From the NCBI GenBank assembly GCA_031425525.1, contig JANPJM010000079.1, positions 1-64,000 of the forward strand: DNA of 64,000 nucleotides, written 5' to 3'. Every line of letters starts with the position of its first letter. The first letter of the stretch is position 1. Both the position numbers and the translations under genes were made by a program. The stretch comes from JANNMJ01 sp031425525 (GTDB taxonomy: Bacteria > Bacteroidota > Bacteroidia > Cytophagales > Hymenobacteraceae). This document shows positions 51,973-61,280 of the stretch, piece by piece. The notes below the pieces were generated by a model. The model was not told where the DNA came from and made no database searches. It was given only the letters and a program-made list of their open reading frames with translations.

Positions 51973-54123
51973 AATCCCTCCCCCCGTCGGCTGTCGCGGG
52001 TGGCGCTTGTCGGCAACCCCAATTCGGGTAAATCGTCGCTTTTCAACGCGCTCACGGGGCTGAACCAGCGGGTCGGCAATTTTCCGGGCGTAACGGTCGA
52101 TAAAAAGACCGGCCGCTGCCGCCTCACGCCGCAGCACGAGGCCGATATTATTGATTTGCCGGGCACGTACTCGCTCCACCCCAAATCGTTGGATGAGCGC
52201 GTCATCATCGATTTGCTCTACGACCGGCGCGGCGATTACTACCCCGATTTCATCATCGTCACGGCCGACGCCGCCAATCTGCGGCGCAACCTGCTGCTGT
52301 TCACCCAGCTCGCCGATTTGCAGATTCCGGCCGTCCTCGTCCTCACGATGACCGATGTAGCCGAAGCGCGCGGCGTGCGCGTCGATATCGACGGTTTGAG
52401 CGCCGCGCTCGGGGTGCCGGTGGTGCCGCTCAACGTGCGGCGCGGCATCGGGCTGACGGCGCTGCGCATAGTGGTCAGCCAGAACCCGCCGCCGAGTACG
52501 GAAGCGCCGTTCTACGCCATCCCCGACGCCCTGCTGGTACTCGTGCGGCAGATTCGGTACTATTTCGACCTCAAGAACGATTACCTCGCGCTGCTGTACG
52601 CCCACCAGTGGCGCCACCTCACGCACCTCACCGACGATGACCGCAACTACCTGCGCGAACTGACCGAGCGCTACGACTTCCGCAGCACCAACCAACAGGC
52701 CGCCGAAACCATTGCCCGGTACGCGCGCCTCAACGATGTGCTGCTCGACACAGTGCGCGTGGAGCGCGCCGAGCGCGGCGAGTCGGCCTCCAACCGTCTC
52801 GACCGCATCCTCACGCACCGCGTGTGGGGCTACGTCATTTTTGTGGCCGTGCTAATGCTCCTGTTCCAGGCCGTGTTTTCGGTGGCGCAAGTGCCGATGG
52901 AATGGATCGATACGGGCGTGGCGAGGCTCAACGCCGCCATTCAGGCGCGTGCGCCGGCCGGGCCGCTCACCAGTCTGCTCACCGACGGCGTGCTGGCGGG
53001 CTTGGGCGGCGTGTTGATCTTCATCCCGCAGATCGCGCTGCTGTTTTTCTTCATCGCCGTACTGGAAGAAAGCGGCTATATGGCGCGCGTCACGTTCCTG
53101 ATGGATCGTGTGATGCGGCCCTTCGGGATGAGTGGCAAATCGGTAGTACCGCTCATTTCGGGCGCCGCCTGCGCCGTGCCTGCCGTGATGGCCGCGCGCA
53201 CTATCGAGAGTTGGAAGGATCGGATGATTACGATTTTCGTGACGCCGCTGATTTCCTGCTCGGCCCGGCTGCCCGTGTTTACGGTGCTGGTGGGGCTGGT
53301 GGTGCCCGACCGCGCCGTGGCGGGTCTGCTCAACCTGCGCGGGTTAGCGCTGATGGGGCTCTACGGGCTTGGCTTTGTGGGGGCGCTGTTCAGCGGGTTG
53401 CTGCTGCGACTGGTGCTGCGGGCGCGCGGCGGCAAGTCGTATTTCATCATGGAGTTCCCGACGTACCAGTGGCCGCGCTGGAAAAACGTGGGCATCACGA
53501 TTCTGCAAAAAGTGCGCGCCTTCGTGTTCGAGGCGGGCAAGGTGATTGTGGCAATTTCGGTGATTCTTTGGGTACTGGCAACGTACGGGCCGCCCGGTCG
53601 GCAAGACCGCGCCACGGCCAACCTGCGCGCAGCCTACGCCGCCGCCATGCGCGGCGATATCAAAATGGAGCCCAATGAGGTACGTTTCGAGGCCGAAATT
53701 GCGGCCCTGCGCCTCGAAAACTCCTACGCCGGCGTATTCGGCCACGCCATCGAGCCGGCTATTCGGCCGCTCGGCTTCGACTGGACACTCGGCATCGCGC
53801 TGCTCACGTCGTGTGCCGCCCGCGAGGTATTCGTGGGCACAATGAGTACGATCTATGCCGTAGGTGCGGCCGGCGACAGCGCCGACCCGCTCACCATTCA
53901 GCAGAAACTCGCCGCGGCGAAGGACGCCCACGGCGCGCCGTTTTTCACGCCCGCGCGGGCGTTTTCACTGCTCGTGTTCTACGTCTTCGCGATGCAGTGT
54001 ATGAGTACGATTGCCGTGGTGCGGCGCGAAACCAACTCGTGGGCTTGGGCGCTGGCGCAACTAACTTGGATGAGCGGGCTGGCGTATGTGGCGGCGTTCG
54101 TCACGTATCAGGTATTGCGGTAG
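51916..54123 (+). CDS. feoB: Ferrous iron transporter FeoB
   Basis: 735 residues from ATG 51916. The GTPase domain has G1 VALVGNPNSGKSSLFNALTG, switch region FPGVTVDKKTG, G3 DLPGTYSLHPKSLDE, and a G4 position reading VLTMTDVAE, where most relatives have NMxD or NKxD. The Gate and core regions hold about nine membrane spans with VPLISGAACAVPAVMAARTI and PLISCSARLPVFTVLVGLVV. It imports Fe2+ at the inner membrane. The first 28 residues are partly repeat-encoded (ITSLLHHSITNP); a GTG at 52000 is an alternative start directly before the G1 motif. Confidence 0.95.
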   Translation: MNRAESQQPITSLLHHSITNPSPRRLSRVALVGNPNSGKSSLFNALTGLNQRVGNFPGVTVDKKTGRCRLTPQHEADIIDLPGTYSLHPKSLDERVIIDLLYDRRGDYYPDFIIVTADAANLRRNLLLFTQLADLQIPAVLVLTMTDVAEARGVRVDIDGLSAALGVPVVPLNVRRGIGLTALRIVVSQNPPPSTEAPFYAIPDALLVLVRQIRYYFDLKNDYLALLYAHQWRHLTHLTDDDRNYLRELTERYDFRSTNQQAAETIARYARLNDVLLDTVRVERAERGESASNRLDRILTHRVWGYVIFVAVLMLLFQAVFSVAQVPMEWIDTGVARLNAAIQARAPAGPLTSLLTDGVLAGLGGVLIFIPQIALLFFFIAVLEESGYMARVTFLMDRVMRPFGMSGKSVVPLISGAACAVPAVMAARTIESWKDRMITIFVTPLISCSARLPVFTVLVGLVVPDRAVAGLLNLRGLALMGLYGLGFVGALFSGLLLRLVLRARGGKSYFIMEFPTYQWPRWKNVGITILQKVRAFVFEAGKVIVAISVILWVLATYGPPGRQDRATANLRAAYAAAMRGDIKMEPNEVRFEAEIAALRLENSYAGVFGHAIEPAIRPLGFDWTLGIALLTSCAAREVFVGTMSTIYAVGAAGDSADPLTIQQKLAAAKDAHGAPFFTPARAFSLLVFYVFAMQCMSTIAVVRRETNSWAWALAQLTWMSGLAYVAAFVTYQVLR

Positions 54124-54160
54124 CTTTGCAGGTGCGCTACCCCAACTCCACACGCTCACG

Positions 54161-54649
54161 ATGGCCAAGCTGGAAAAAATCTTCACGGTAATGTTACTGA
54201 TTGGAGTAGTGTTGCGGTTTTTGCAACTTGATGGCGCCGATATTCTCACATTGCTGGGTGGCGCATTGCTAGGCATACTGTATTGGCCCTTGGGCTTTGC
54301 CCGCTTGAATGGCATCCGGGCGCGCGATTTATTCAGTGGCGCAGCCTATCGGCAACGTACGGGGGGGGCATTGGTGCTAGGCGCCGTACTGGGCTTGGCA
54401 CTGGCGGTGACACTCTTCGGTGCGGTGTTCGTGCTGATGCGCTGGGCCGGCGGCGATGTGATGCGACTGGTGGGTGGCTCCACGCTGCTGATAATCTTAG
54501 GCATTGTGGTGGCCGTGCGCGGCCCACTCACGCTGCCGAACGGCGGGCGGGGGTGGCTGATTCGAGGGACGGCCGTACTGCTGCTGGCGCTGCTGGCGGG
54601 TTATCTGCCCGTAGCGCGGCCGACTACACCGCCGGCCATCACGCGCTAG
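54161..54649 (+). CDS. Small multi-spanning membrane protein, unknown function
   Basis: 162 residues from ATG 54161 (MAKLEKIFTVMLLIGVVLRF). About five hydrophobic segments follow a short basic start; polar residues are few, mainly GFARLNGIRARDLFSGAAYR and a final PVARPTTPPAITR. Many Bacteroidota carry such proteins, and the first 50 residues recall the GldL-like N-terminus (VLRFLQLDGADILTLLGGAL), but the match is weak. TAGCTTTG, an exact -7 match, overlaps the feoB stop codon at 54121, so it may have its own promoter or be transcribed with feoAB. Confidence 0.65.
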   Translation: MAKLEKIFTVMLLIGVVLRFLQLDGADILTLLGGALLGILYWPLGFARLNGIRARDLFSGAAYRQRTGGALVLGAVLGLALAVTLFGAVFVLMRWAGGDVMRLVGGSTLLIILGIVVAVRGPLTLPNGGRGWLIRGTAVLLLALLAGYLPVARPTTPPAITR

Positions 54650-54738
54650 TCCGCTACGGAACTTGTCAGCAGGCACCAACCGCTATGGCAGCACATCCTC
54701 CATCAAAGCTTGACCGCCTGAGTCAACGTCCGGATTAG

Positions 54739-54945
54739 GCGGAGCGTCTTACGGCTACGATTCAGTATGCCATCGGGGTGGAGCTAAACCGAAAAAAGCG
54801 TCTCGGCGAGCCCAGCGTCATCTGGGATGCCAAAAAGCAGGAGCCTAAAACCCTGCAAGCCGATGAATACGATCTCGTGGATTTGACGGCCTACGAAAAA
54901 TTCCTCGCCGAGGAGCGCGCTGCCGATGCGGTGGTGGGTTTATAA
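54739..54945 (+). pseudogene. Short degenerate ORF without an ATG
   Basis: Between stops, the frame reads AERLTATIQYAIGVELNRKK and continues RLGEPSVIWDAKKQEPKTLQ, ADEYDLVDLTAYEKFLAEER, ending AADAVVGL. The composition is that of a real protein, and a pattern like hKRLGxPxVxW occurs in small proteins of about 60-80 residues. There is no ATG; only a GTG at 54778 (55 residues) is available, and a TAG lies directly before the frame. It is either a GTG-started small protein or a relic. The gap 54650-55222 otherwise holds a palindrome at 55001 and a terminator at 55147. Confidence 0.4.
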
Positions 54946-55000
54946 GGCGCGTAGAGTAGATTCAGGGTCGATTTGCGTTTTCAGCACAGTCCAATAAGGT

Positions 55001-55026
55001 GTAAAGACGCGTATATGCGTCTATAC
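55001..55026. repeat. Small palindrome GTAAAGACGC-gtatat-GCGTCTATAC
   Basis: A near-perfect palindrome of 26 bases with a six-base centre. The AGACGC/GCGTCT word pair is common in REP-like repeats in bacteria. It is isolated in a gap and lies about 140 bases before the terminator of the large minus-strand gene. Confidence 0.55.
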
Positions 55027-55146
55027 GGCGGTGCGACGCACGTACATCGACCACGAAACCGCTGTAATTCAAGCATCTGTCACAACAAGCAGCGCGGCGC
55101 ACTGCGCCTTTGCGCAGCAGCAGCAAGCGCACCACGCCAAAACGCA

Positions 55147-55181
55147 AACGCCCCCGCTGGATTAAATCCAGCGGGGGCGTT
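55147..55181 (-). terminator. Terminator of the large T9SS protein gene
   Basis: A stem of about 15 bp (AACGCCCCCGCTGGA with TCCAGCGGGGGCGTT) around TTAAA, followed on the minus strand by TGCGTTTTGG, about 40 bases past the stop codon at 55223. Confidence 0.8.
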
Positions 55182-55222
55182 CCCTTATCAAACAGCTTCC
55201 TGGGCTGCCCTACCGACCCCGC

Positions 55223-58200
55223 TTAGTCAAGCGTGATTTTCCGGGTAGTCCGGTTGCCCTCCGAATCGGTCACGTGCAGCAGATACGTGCCGCGCGAGAG
55301 CGCCGTGAGGTCTACTTCCGCCTCCGTATGACCTACCGAGCGCACGTGTTGCGTGCGGACGGTACGGCCACTCAAATCGGCTACGGTCAGGGTGTATGCG
55401 TGCGCACCGGCGTGGTCGAAGCCGACGTGGAAGATGCCGCTGCTCGGGTTCGGGAACACGCTCACACCCTGCGCAAACGGCGAGGGAGCAGCTACGCCCA
55501 CGCCCGCATCGACCACCAGATCATCGACGATATTGGCATCGCCGAGCCCGTTGGAGAAGTTGCGGTTCACGCTCGACTGCAACTGGACGATGATATTATT
55601 GGCGCCATTACGGAAGCTGGAAATATCGAACGACAACCACCGGAACGAGCCCGAAGCTGGGCTGGCTGGGTTAGGCTGATAATTTGCCTGGCCCACCACA
55701 ACACCATTGACGAGTACCCGGAAATTGACGTTGGCAAACAAACCGGCGGCGCCGCTCGAGACCTGACGCAGGTTGAAAGCCAGGCGAATAGGCGTCCCCG
55801 CCGGCAAGTTGCCCGGTTTTACGCACAGGCTCGCCGAAGCCAAGTGACTGGTGTTAACTTGCCACGGGTCGTTGCCCGGCCCGATGGGGTCAATCCAGCT
55901 ACCGCCGGCACCGGTCAGCAGCAAGCCATTCGTGGAGTTGTTGCCACGGCCGGGCACCAAGCTGACCCGCGCCTGCGGCTGCGCCCGTACATCGAAGCGG
56001 CTCAAGTCGCCGGCAGCATCGAAATTGACGGCTGCCGGGATGTTCGTTGTGGGCGTGCTGCATACGCGGACGGCCAACGAGTTGTTGAACGCAATCTGGT
56101 CGCCGGGGACGTTCGCCGTGACCGTAATGGTCGCGCACGTTGTGATAGCCGACAGGTTGGCACGCTGCGGGAACACGAGCGTAATCTCTTGGTTGGGCAA
56201 CAGGTTGGCCGTGACGGTCGTGTTCACGACAGCGCCGTTATCGATCCGATACGAAATCGGGAACGTCGAGACTGGCTGCGTGCCTTGGTTACGCACCCGT
56301 ACGGCGATGGTCTCAGAGCTAGAGAAGCCACACGCCGCGCCAATTGGCCCAACGCCGAGTATCGCCACATCGGCGTCCTGCGCTTGGTACACGGCAAAGT
56401 CGTCGAATGCAACCCCATCGTTGACATCACTAGCCGAAATCGGGTTGGCGGGTATGGCCGCCAACACTACGCGGAACCGCACCGAAGACGAGCTTTGGGC
56501 CGGTGTGCCTAACAACGTATGGCGTGCCACGATGTAGCCACGCGAGCTACCAGTCCAGCCATTGGGCGTGCCGCCGGGCTGCGCGCTGACGCTACCCGAG
56601 TTGTACCAATTGACGTTCAGCAAGTTCGGGGCACCATTGAAAACGCCGACCGTGGCCCAAGTCGAGCCGTTGTTGGTCGAAACCTGCACCGCAGCACCAT
56701 CGACCTGGCTTTCGGTCTCATACCAGATTTTCAGTTCTACCACCGGGTTGGTGAGGCTGCTGATATCGAAGCACGGGCTCACCACCGACGAGTTTTCAGT
56801 AACGGAGTAACGGTTGGTGCCTAAGCCCGCGCTAACCCATGCACGGTTGCCGGAGGCCGCGCCTTGAATGTTCGATTTAGCCGGCGTACCCAGCGCCCAG
56901 CGCCCACCACCGCGCTGACTCCAGCCGTGACCGGCCGCCTCGAAGGTCTGCTGGTATGGAGTGGTTGGCGTTACGGCAATAAGCAGGTTGCAGACTTCAA
57001 TGCGAACCGTGTCGTTAGGGCGTACCTCGTCGGTAGCCAGCGTAGCGTACGCCTGGAAGTTGTAGCAGCCACGGGCCGAAAGATCTTGCTGCTGCGTGAA
57101 GAAAACCGGCACGCTGACGCCCGAGCCCACCGGGCCGGCCACAACGCGCGTAAGCGTTTGGGTACCGCCGCCGGGACGGGTAAACGTTACGGTAACCGGG
57201 ATGTTGCTCTGCGAGGCGGTTCCGCGGTTTGTGAGGATGACCGTCACCAACTCTTGGCTGGTCAGTCCGCAACCGGACGATGGCTGGAGCATATCGCTCA
57301 CGCTCAAATCGTTGACGGCGGGTGGAGGTGGAGGTGGGGGCGGGGTAATCGCGATGATTCGCACATCATCAAACGCAAAACCCGCATCGGCGCCAAACGC
57401 ATTCGAAGCAAATGCGATACGCAGCCGCACACTCGGCCGACCGCCGAGGCCAGTAAGCACGTGGCGGGCTAACACAAAGCCGCCTGAACTAGGAGTTGGC
57501 GTGGGGAAACCAGCATCGTTACCAGTCCAGCCGATGCTTTGACCGCCTGGGGCGGCGGAAATTGCGCCGTCGTTATACCAGTTGTCCGGGTCGTTTACGG
57601 CCCCAACCACTTGCCACGTAATGCCACCATCAAGGGAGCTTTGCAGCACGGCGCCATCATCACCCGATACCGCCTGCCACGCAATCTGCATCTCGATGAG
57701 CGGCAGCGGAATGTTCGTGAAGTCGAAACACGGGCTGATGACGTAGGAGTCTTCATCCTGATTATAATCGCCGGTGAGGGCCGTTACCCAAGCATTCTGG
57801 CCGCTAGCGGCGGCCGAAATGTTTGATTTGTTCGGCGTGCCGAGTGCCCACGACGAGTTGGTGCCGCCGCTGACCCAGCCCCCCGCACCGTTCTCGAAGT
57901 TTTCGGAATACGGCAGCGTGCTGATCGGGAAGATTACCGAATACGTGGCGCTCGTCGGCGCAGCGTTGTTGGTGAGATTGGCGTCGGTGGCGAGCGCCGT
58001 GGTGGCTGTGAATACGTAGGTGCCTTGGCCGGGCGCCGTAAACGTAGTCGAGAATGTAAACAAAGCCGTGGTGCCGGGTGCCAGTGAGCCGGTGAAGTTT
58101 TCCGTCACTGGGTTGCCATTGACCGAGTAGGAAACCGGAATGTTGGTCTGCGTGGCCGTACCGTAGTTGCGCAGGCGCACGGTTACGGTCTGCGGGCTAA

Positions 58201-59833
58201 CGGCGCATGTCGAGCTGGGAAGTGGCGCAACCAGTTCGGTAACGCCTACGTCGTTCGGGGCGGGCTCGTAGAGGCGGAAATCGTCGAACGCGATCCCTTG
58301 GCCGGCGCTGAATGAACTCGACGCAAATGCGATGCGGAAGCGGACTCCCGCTTGGCCTGCCAATTGCGGCATTTCGTGGCGGGCAACTACGTAGCCGCCC
58401 GATCCGGGAATCGGGGTCGGGAAACCGTTGCCATCGCCGGTCCAGCCGCTGCTCTGGCCACCGGGGTTGCTCGAAATATCGTCGCTGTTGTACCAGTTGT
58501 CGGGGTCATTGACGGCCCCAATGGTTTGCCAGGAACCACCGCCGTTGATCGTGCTTTGCAGCACGGCGCCATCGGTTTCGGACGCGGCGTTCCACCAGAT
58601 TTTAAGCTCCACGACCGGTAGGGTCAAGGCCGAAAAATCGAAGCATGGGCTCACTACGAACGAGTTTTCCGAAGCGCCATACGTGCCGGTGAGCGATGTT
58701 ACCCACGCATTGGCACCCGACGCTGCACCCTGAATAATAGTTTTGTTAGGCGTGCCTAGCGCCCACGACGACCTGACGCCGCCCGTAGACCAGCCGCCGC
58801 TGCCTGACTCAAAGTCCTGGCTGTATGGAAACGCCCCGATAGGTGTGATGAGCGTGTACGTCACCGGGCTGGGGGCGGCGTCGTTGTTGGCGTTGCCGTC
58901 GTTGGGTAGGTCGGTTTGTGCCCGGAAAACATAGACCCCACTCGCCGGCGGCGTAAACTGCGTCGGGAAGGTGAACAGGGCCGTACCGCCCGGAGGCAGC
59001 AACCCGGTGTATACCGCCGTGACCGGCGCGCCATTATTGACCGAGTAGCTCACCGGAATCGACGATTGTGCGGCGGTACCGTAGTTTTTGAGCCGCACCG
59101 AAACCGTCTGCGCGCTCAGCGAACACGTAGTGCCCGTGAGCGGCGAAGCGATGGAGGTGACACCTACATCCGTAGTCGACGCTTCGTACACTTGAATGTT
59201 ATCGAAGCCGAATCCGTCGTCGACCGCGCTGCCATCAGAAGCGAACGCGATGCGGAGGCGTACGTTGGGGCGGCCCGCCAAGCCCGTGAGGGCGTGCCGT
59301 GCCGTCACCCAGCCACCCGAACCACTCGTTGCGCCATTGTCGCGGCCACTCCAGCCGAGTCGCTGCCCGCCCGGTTCGCCGATAATAGCATCGTTGTTGT
59401 ACCAATTATCGGGGTCGTTCAAAGCCCCGACGACTTGCCACGAGACGCCATTGTTAGTTGAACTTTGCAGTACGGCGCCATCGTAGTTGGCTTCCGTATT
59501 CCAAAAGATGCTCATCTCAACGATAGGCGCGGTCAGGGTAGAGAAGTCGAAGCACGGGCTGGTTACCCGGCTATCGTCGTTATCCTGGTAGGGCGCGGTC
59601 AGGCCCGTTACCCACGCGTTAGGTGCCGAAATCGCCCCTTGAACAGTGGTTTTGTTGGGCGAGCCGAGCGCCCACGAGGAGTTGGTGCCGGTGGCGACCC
59701 AACCGTTCGGTCCCGAATCGAACCCTTCGTAATACGGGAAGAAGTTGATGGGATTGGTACACGGCTGCGCCCAGGCACTGCCGATGGCTGCCAGCACACA
59801 CGCGAGCGGCAGCAGAAGGTAACGTTTCTTCAT
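55223..59833 (-). CDS. Large T9SS-secreted repeat protein (MAM-like and CARDB-like units)
   Basis: 1536 residues from ATG 59833 (MKKRYLLLPLACVLAAIGSA). Signal peptide ends AWAQ. Four units of about 320 residues follow. Each opens PYxxxFExGxxGWxxGG and continues WALGTPNKxxIQGAASGxNA, SPCFDFS, DGAVLQSS, GAVNDPDNWYN and RLRIAFAS (a MAM/jelly-roll domain). Each unit then has a CARDB-like beta-domain with TVTVRLRNYGTA and IPVSYSVNxG. A lectin-like domain (SRFDVRAQPQARVSLVPGRG) follows, then a T9SS type A sorting domain starting GVSVFPNPSSG. It is probably a surface adhesin. The frame is open to 59947, but the signal fits the chosen ATG. Confidence 0.88.
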   Translation of the reverse strand: MKKRYLLLPLACVLAAIGSAWAQPCTNPINFFPYYEGFDSGPNGWVATGTNSSWALGSPNKTTVQGAISAPNAWVTGLTAPYQDNDDSRVTSPCFDFSTLTAPIVEMSIFWNTEANYDGAVLQSSTNNGVSWQVVGALNDPDNWYNNDAIIGEPGGQRLGWSGRDNGATSGSGGWVTARHALTGLAGRPNVRLRIAFASDGSAVDDGFGFDNIQVYEASTTDVGVTSIASPLTGTTCSLSAQTVSVRLKNYGTAAQSSIPVSYSVNNGAPVTAVYTGLLPPGGTALFTFPTQFTPPASGVYVFRAQTDLPNDGNANNDAAPSPVTYTLITPIGAFPYSQDFESGSGGWSTGGVRSSWALGTPNKTIIQGAASGANAWVTSLTGTYGASENSFVVSPCFDFSALTLPVVELKIWWNAASETDGAVLQSTINGGGSWQTIGAVNDPDNWYNSDDISSNPGGQSSGWTGDGNGFPTPIPGSGGYVVARHEMPQLAGQAGVRFRIAFASSSFSAGQGIAFDDFRLYEPAPNDVGVTELVAPLPSSTCAVSPQTVTVRLRNYGTATQTNIPVSYSVNGNPVTENFTGSLAPGTTALFTFSTTFTAPGQGTYVFTATTALATDANLTNNAAPTSATYSVIFPISTLPYSENFENGAGGWVSGGTNSSWALGTPNKSNISAAASGQNAWVTALTGDYNQDEDSYVISPCFDFTNIPLPLIEMQIAWQAVSGDDGAVLQSSLDGGITWQVVGAVNDPDNWYNDGAISAAPGGQSIGWTGNDAGFPTPTPSSGGFVLARHVLTGLGGRPSVRLRIAFASNAFGADAGFAFDDVRIIAITPPPPPPPPAVNDLSVSDMLQPSSGCGLTSQELVTVILTNRGTASQSNIPVTVTFTRPGGGTQTLTRVVAGPVGSGVSVPVFFTQQQDLSARGCYNFQAYATLATDEVRPNDTVRIEVCNLLIAVTPTTPYQQTFEAAGHGWSQRGGGRWALGTPAKSNIQGAASGNRAWVSAGLGTNRYSVTENSSVVSPCFDISSLTNPVVELKIWYETESQVDGAAVQVSTNNGSTWATVGVFNGAPNLLNVNWYNSGSVSAQPGGTPNGWTGSSRGYIVARHTLLGTPAQSSSSVRFRVVLAAIPANPISASDVNDGVAFDDFAVYQAQDADVAILGVGPIGAACGFSSSETIAVRVRNQGTQPVSTFPISYRIDNGAVVNTTVTANLLPNQEITLVFPQRANLSAITTCATITVTANVPGDQIAFNNSLAVRVCSTPTTNIPAAVNFDAAGDLSRFDVRAQPQARVSLVPGRGNNSTNGLLLTGAGGSWIDPIGPGNDPWQVNTSHLASASLCVKPGNLPAGTPIRLAFNLRQVSSGAAGLFANVNFRVLVNGVVVGQANYQPNPASPASGSFRWLSFDISSFRNGANNIIVQLQSSVNRNFSNGLGDANIVDDLVVDAGVGVAAPSPFAQGVSVFPNPSSGIFHVGFDHAGAHAYTLTVADLSGRTVRTQHVRSVGHTEAEVDLTALSRGTYLLHVTDSEGNRTTRKITLD

Positions 59834-59966
59834 CAGGTTGAAAAAAATAGGACGGCGAAGGTTGGTGGGGAAAAGCGGAAAACGAGCCGTCACGGGCTGT
59901 CTCCGTGGTTTCTGCGGCGCTGCTTGAAGTGCATAGACGCGCTTCAAGCTCTAAAAGTAACGAAAA

Positions 59967-60004
59967 CCCCCGAAAGAAGCGCCGGCGTTGCGCTTCTTTC
60001 GGGG
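59967..60004 (-). terminator. Terminator of tgt
   Basis: A perfect 15-bp stem (CCCCGAAAGAAGCGC with its complement) and an 8-base loop lie past the tgt stop and before the T9SS protein gene. On the minus strand it is followed by GTTTTCGTTACTTTTA; the last part is one mismatch from a -7 box for the next gene. Confidence 0.85.
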
Positions 60005-60064
60005 TTGTTTAGGGAAATTTGCTGAAATGCTAAAGCGCCACTCGTGCATGTTTAGACGGTTTGG

Positions 60065-61204
60065 CTACAACCGCGTCATCAGCCGCCCTACCATTTCGGT
60101 TTTCCACGAGCCGAAAGTGCCGTCCAGAATACGGCGGCGGGCCTCGGTCACGAGCCAGAGATAAAATGTGAGGTTGTGGATCGACGCAATCTGCGGCCCC
60201 AGCAACTCGGTCGAGTGAAAGAGATGACGCACGTACGCTTTTGAGTAAAAAGTTGATGCGTAACCGCCCAATTCTTCATCAATCGGCGAAAAATCGGCTT
60301 TCCACTTCGCGTTGCCGATATTGATGACCCCCTGCGTGGTGTACAGAATGCCATGGCGGGCGTTGCGGGTGGGCAGCACGCAATCGAACATATCGACGCC
60401 CCGCGCGATGCTTTCGAGGATGTTCGCCGGCGTGCCGACGCCCATCAGGTAGCGGGGTTTGTCGGCCGGCAGGATGCCGCAGACCAGCTCCGTCATGTCG
60501 TACATCGCCTCGGCGGGCTCACCCACGCTCAAGCCGCCGATGGCGTTGCCGGCGCGCCCCAGCCCGGCGATGTGTTCGGCGGCGCGGCGGCGCAGGCCGG
60601 GGTCGGTGCTGCCTTGTACAATGGGGAACAGGCTTTGATAATGGCCGTAGAGCGGCTCCGTAGCATCGAAACGCTGGATGCAGCGGTCGAGCCAGCGCTC
60701 GGTCAGCGCCAGCGATTTGGTGGCGTAATCGAGCGTACACGGCCACGGCGGACACTCATCAAACGCCATCACGATGTCGGCGCCGATGACGCGCTGCGTG
60801 TCCATCACGCTTTCGGGCGTGAAAACGTGTTTCGAGCCATCGAGGTGCGAGCGGAAAGTGCAGCCTTCTTCCGTGAGTTTACGCGTGTTGGCGAGCGAAA
60901 ACACCTGATACCCGCCCGAATCGGTCAGGATTGGCCGCGTCCAGCCATTGAAGCCGTGCAAACCACCGGCGGCGCGCAAAATATCGAGCCCCGGCCGCAG
61001 GTACAAATGGTAAGTATTGCCGAGAATGATTTGGGCCTTGATATCGTCGGCCAGCTCGCGCTGATGCACACCCTTTACCGTAGCCACGGTGCCGACGGGC
61101 ATAAAAATCGGCGTCTGAATAATGCCGTGGCTCGTGGTGAGGGCACCGGTGCGCGCGCCGGTCGTGGGGTCGGTGTGATGGAGGTCGAAGGTGAGTTCGG
61201 GCAA
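60065..61204 (-). CDS. tgt: tRNA-guanine transglycosylase
   Basis: 379 residues from TTG 61204 (PELTFDLHHTDPTTGARTGA). The enzyme swaps guanine-34 for preQ1 in queuosine synthesis. Motifs: TPIFMPVGTVATVKGVHQRE, NTYHLYLRPG, LTDSGGYQVFSLA with one catalytic Asp, FDECPPWPCTLDYA, GGLSVGEPAEAMYDM, and RGVDMFDCVLPTRNARHG with the nucleophile Asp. The CxCxxC zinc ligands of proteobacterial Tgt are not visible (ELGGYASTFYSKAYVRHLFH instead), as I recall for Bacteroidota Tgt. An ATG is absent. The frame is open to 61687, but the promoter element at 61244-61251 excludes that. Confidence 0.93.
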   Translation of the reverse strand: MPELTFDLHHTDPTTGARTGALTTSHGIIQTPIFMPVGTVATVKGVHQRELADDIKAQIILGNTYHLYLRPGLDILRAAGGLHGFNGWTRPILTDSGGYQVFSLANTRKLTEEGCTFRSHLDGSKHVFTPESVMDTQRVIGADIVMAFDECPPWPCTLDYATKSLALTERWLDRCIQRFDATEPLYGHYQSLFPIVQGSTDPGLRRRAAEHIAGLGRAGNAIGGLSVGEPAEAMYDMTELVCGILPADKPRYLMGVGTPANILESIARGVDMFDCVLPTRNARHGILYTTQGVINIGNAKWKADFSPIDEELGGYASTFYSKAYVRHLFHSTELLGPQIASIHNLTFYLWLVTEARRRILDGTFGSWKTEMVGRLMTRL

Positions 61205-61243
61205 GGGAGATTGGGCGCGAACGGTGGCGCGAAGGTGTTGCCA

Positions 61244-61265
61244 CAAAGGTACCGGCCTACCTTTG
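61244..61265. promoter_or_regulatory. Facing -7 elements for tgt and the divergent glycosyltransferase
   Basis: CAAAGGTA, six bases (CCGGCC), then TACCTTTG: a perfect 22-base palindrome made of two exact TAnnTTTG boxes in opposite orientation. The plus-strand box at 61258 would serve the gene at 61281; the minus-strand box at 61251-61244 would serve tgt. A TTG lies 17 bases before the plus box. Confidence 0.65.
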
Positions 61266-61280
61266 CCCCTGCTCCCGCCG

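Noticed and set aside
55274..56512. A 412-residue open frame opposite the large T9SS protein gene
   Set aside because: It mirrors the codon pattern of the minus-strand gene, is Arg-rich and low in structure, and has no recognisable domain. The minus-strand reading has signal peptide, repeats and sorting domain.
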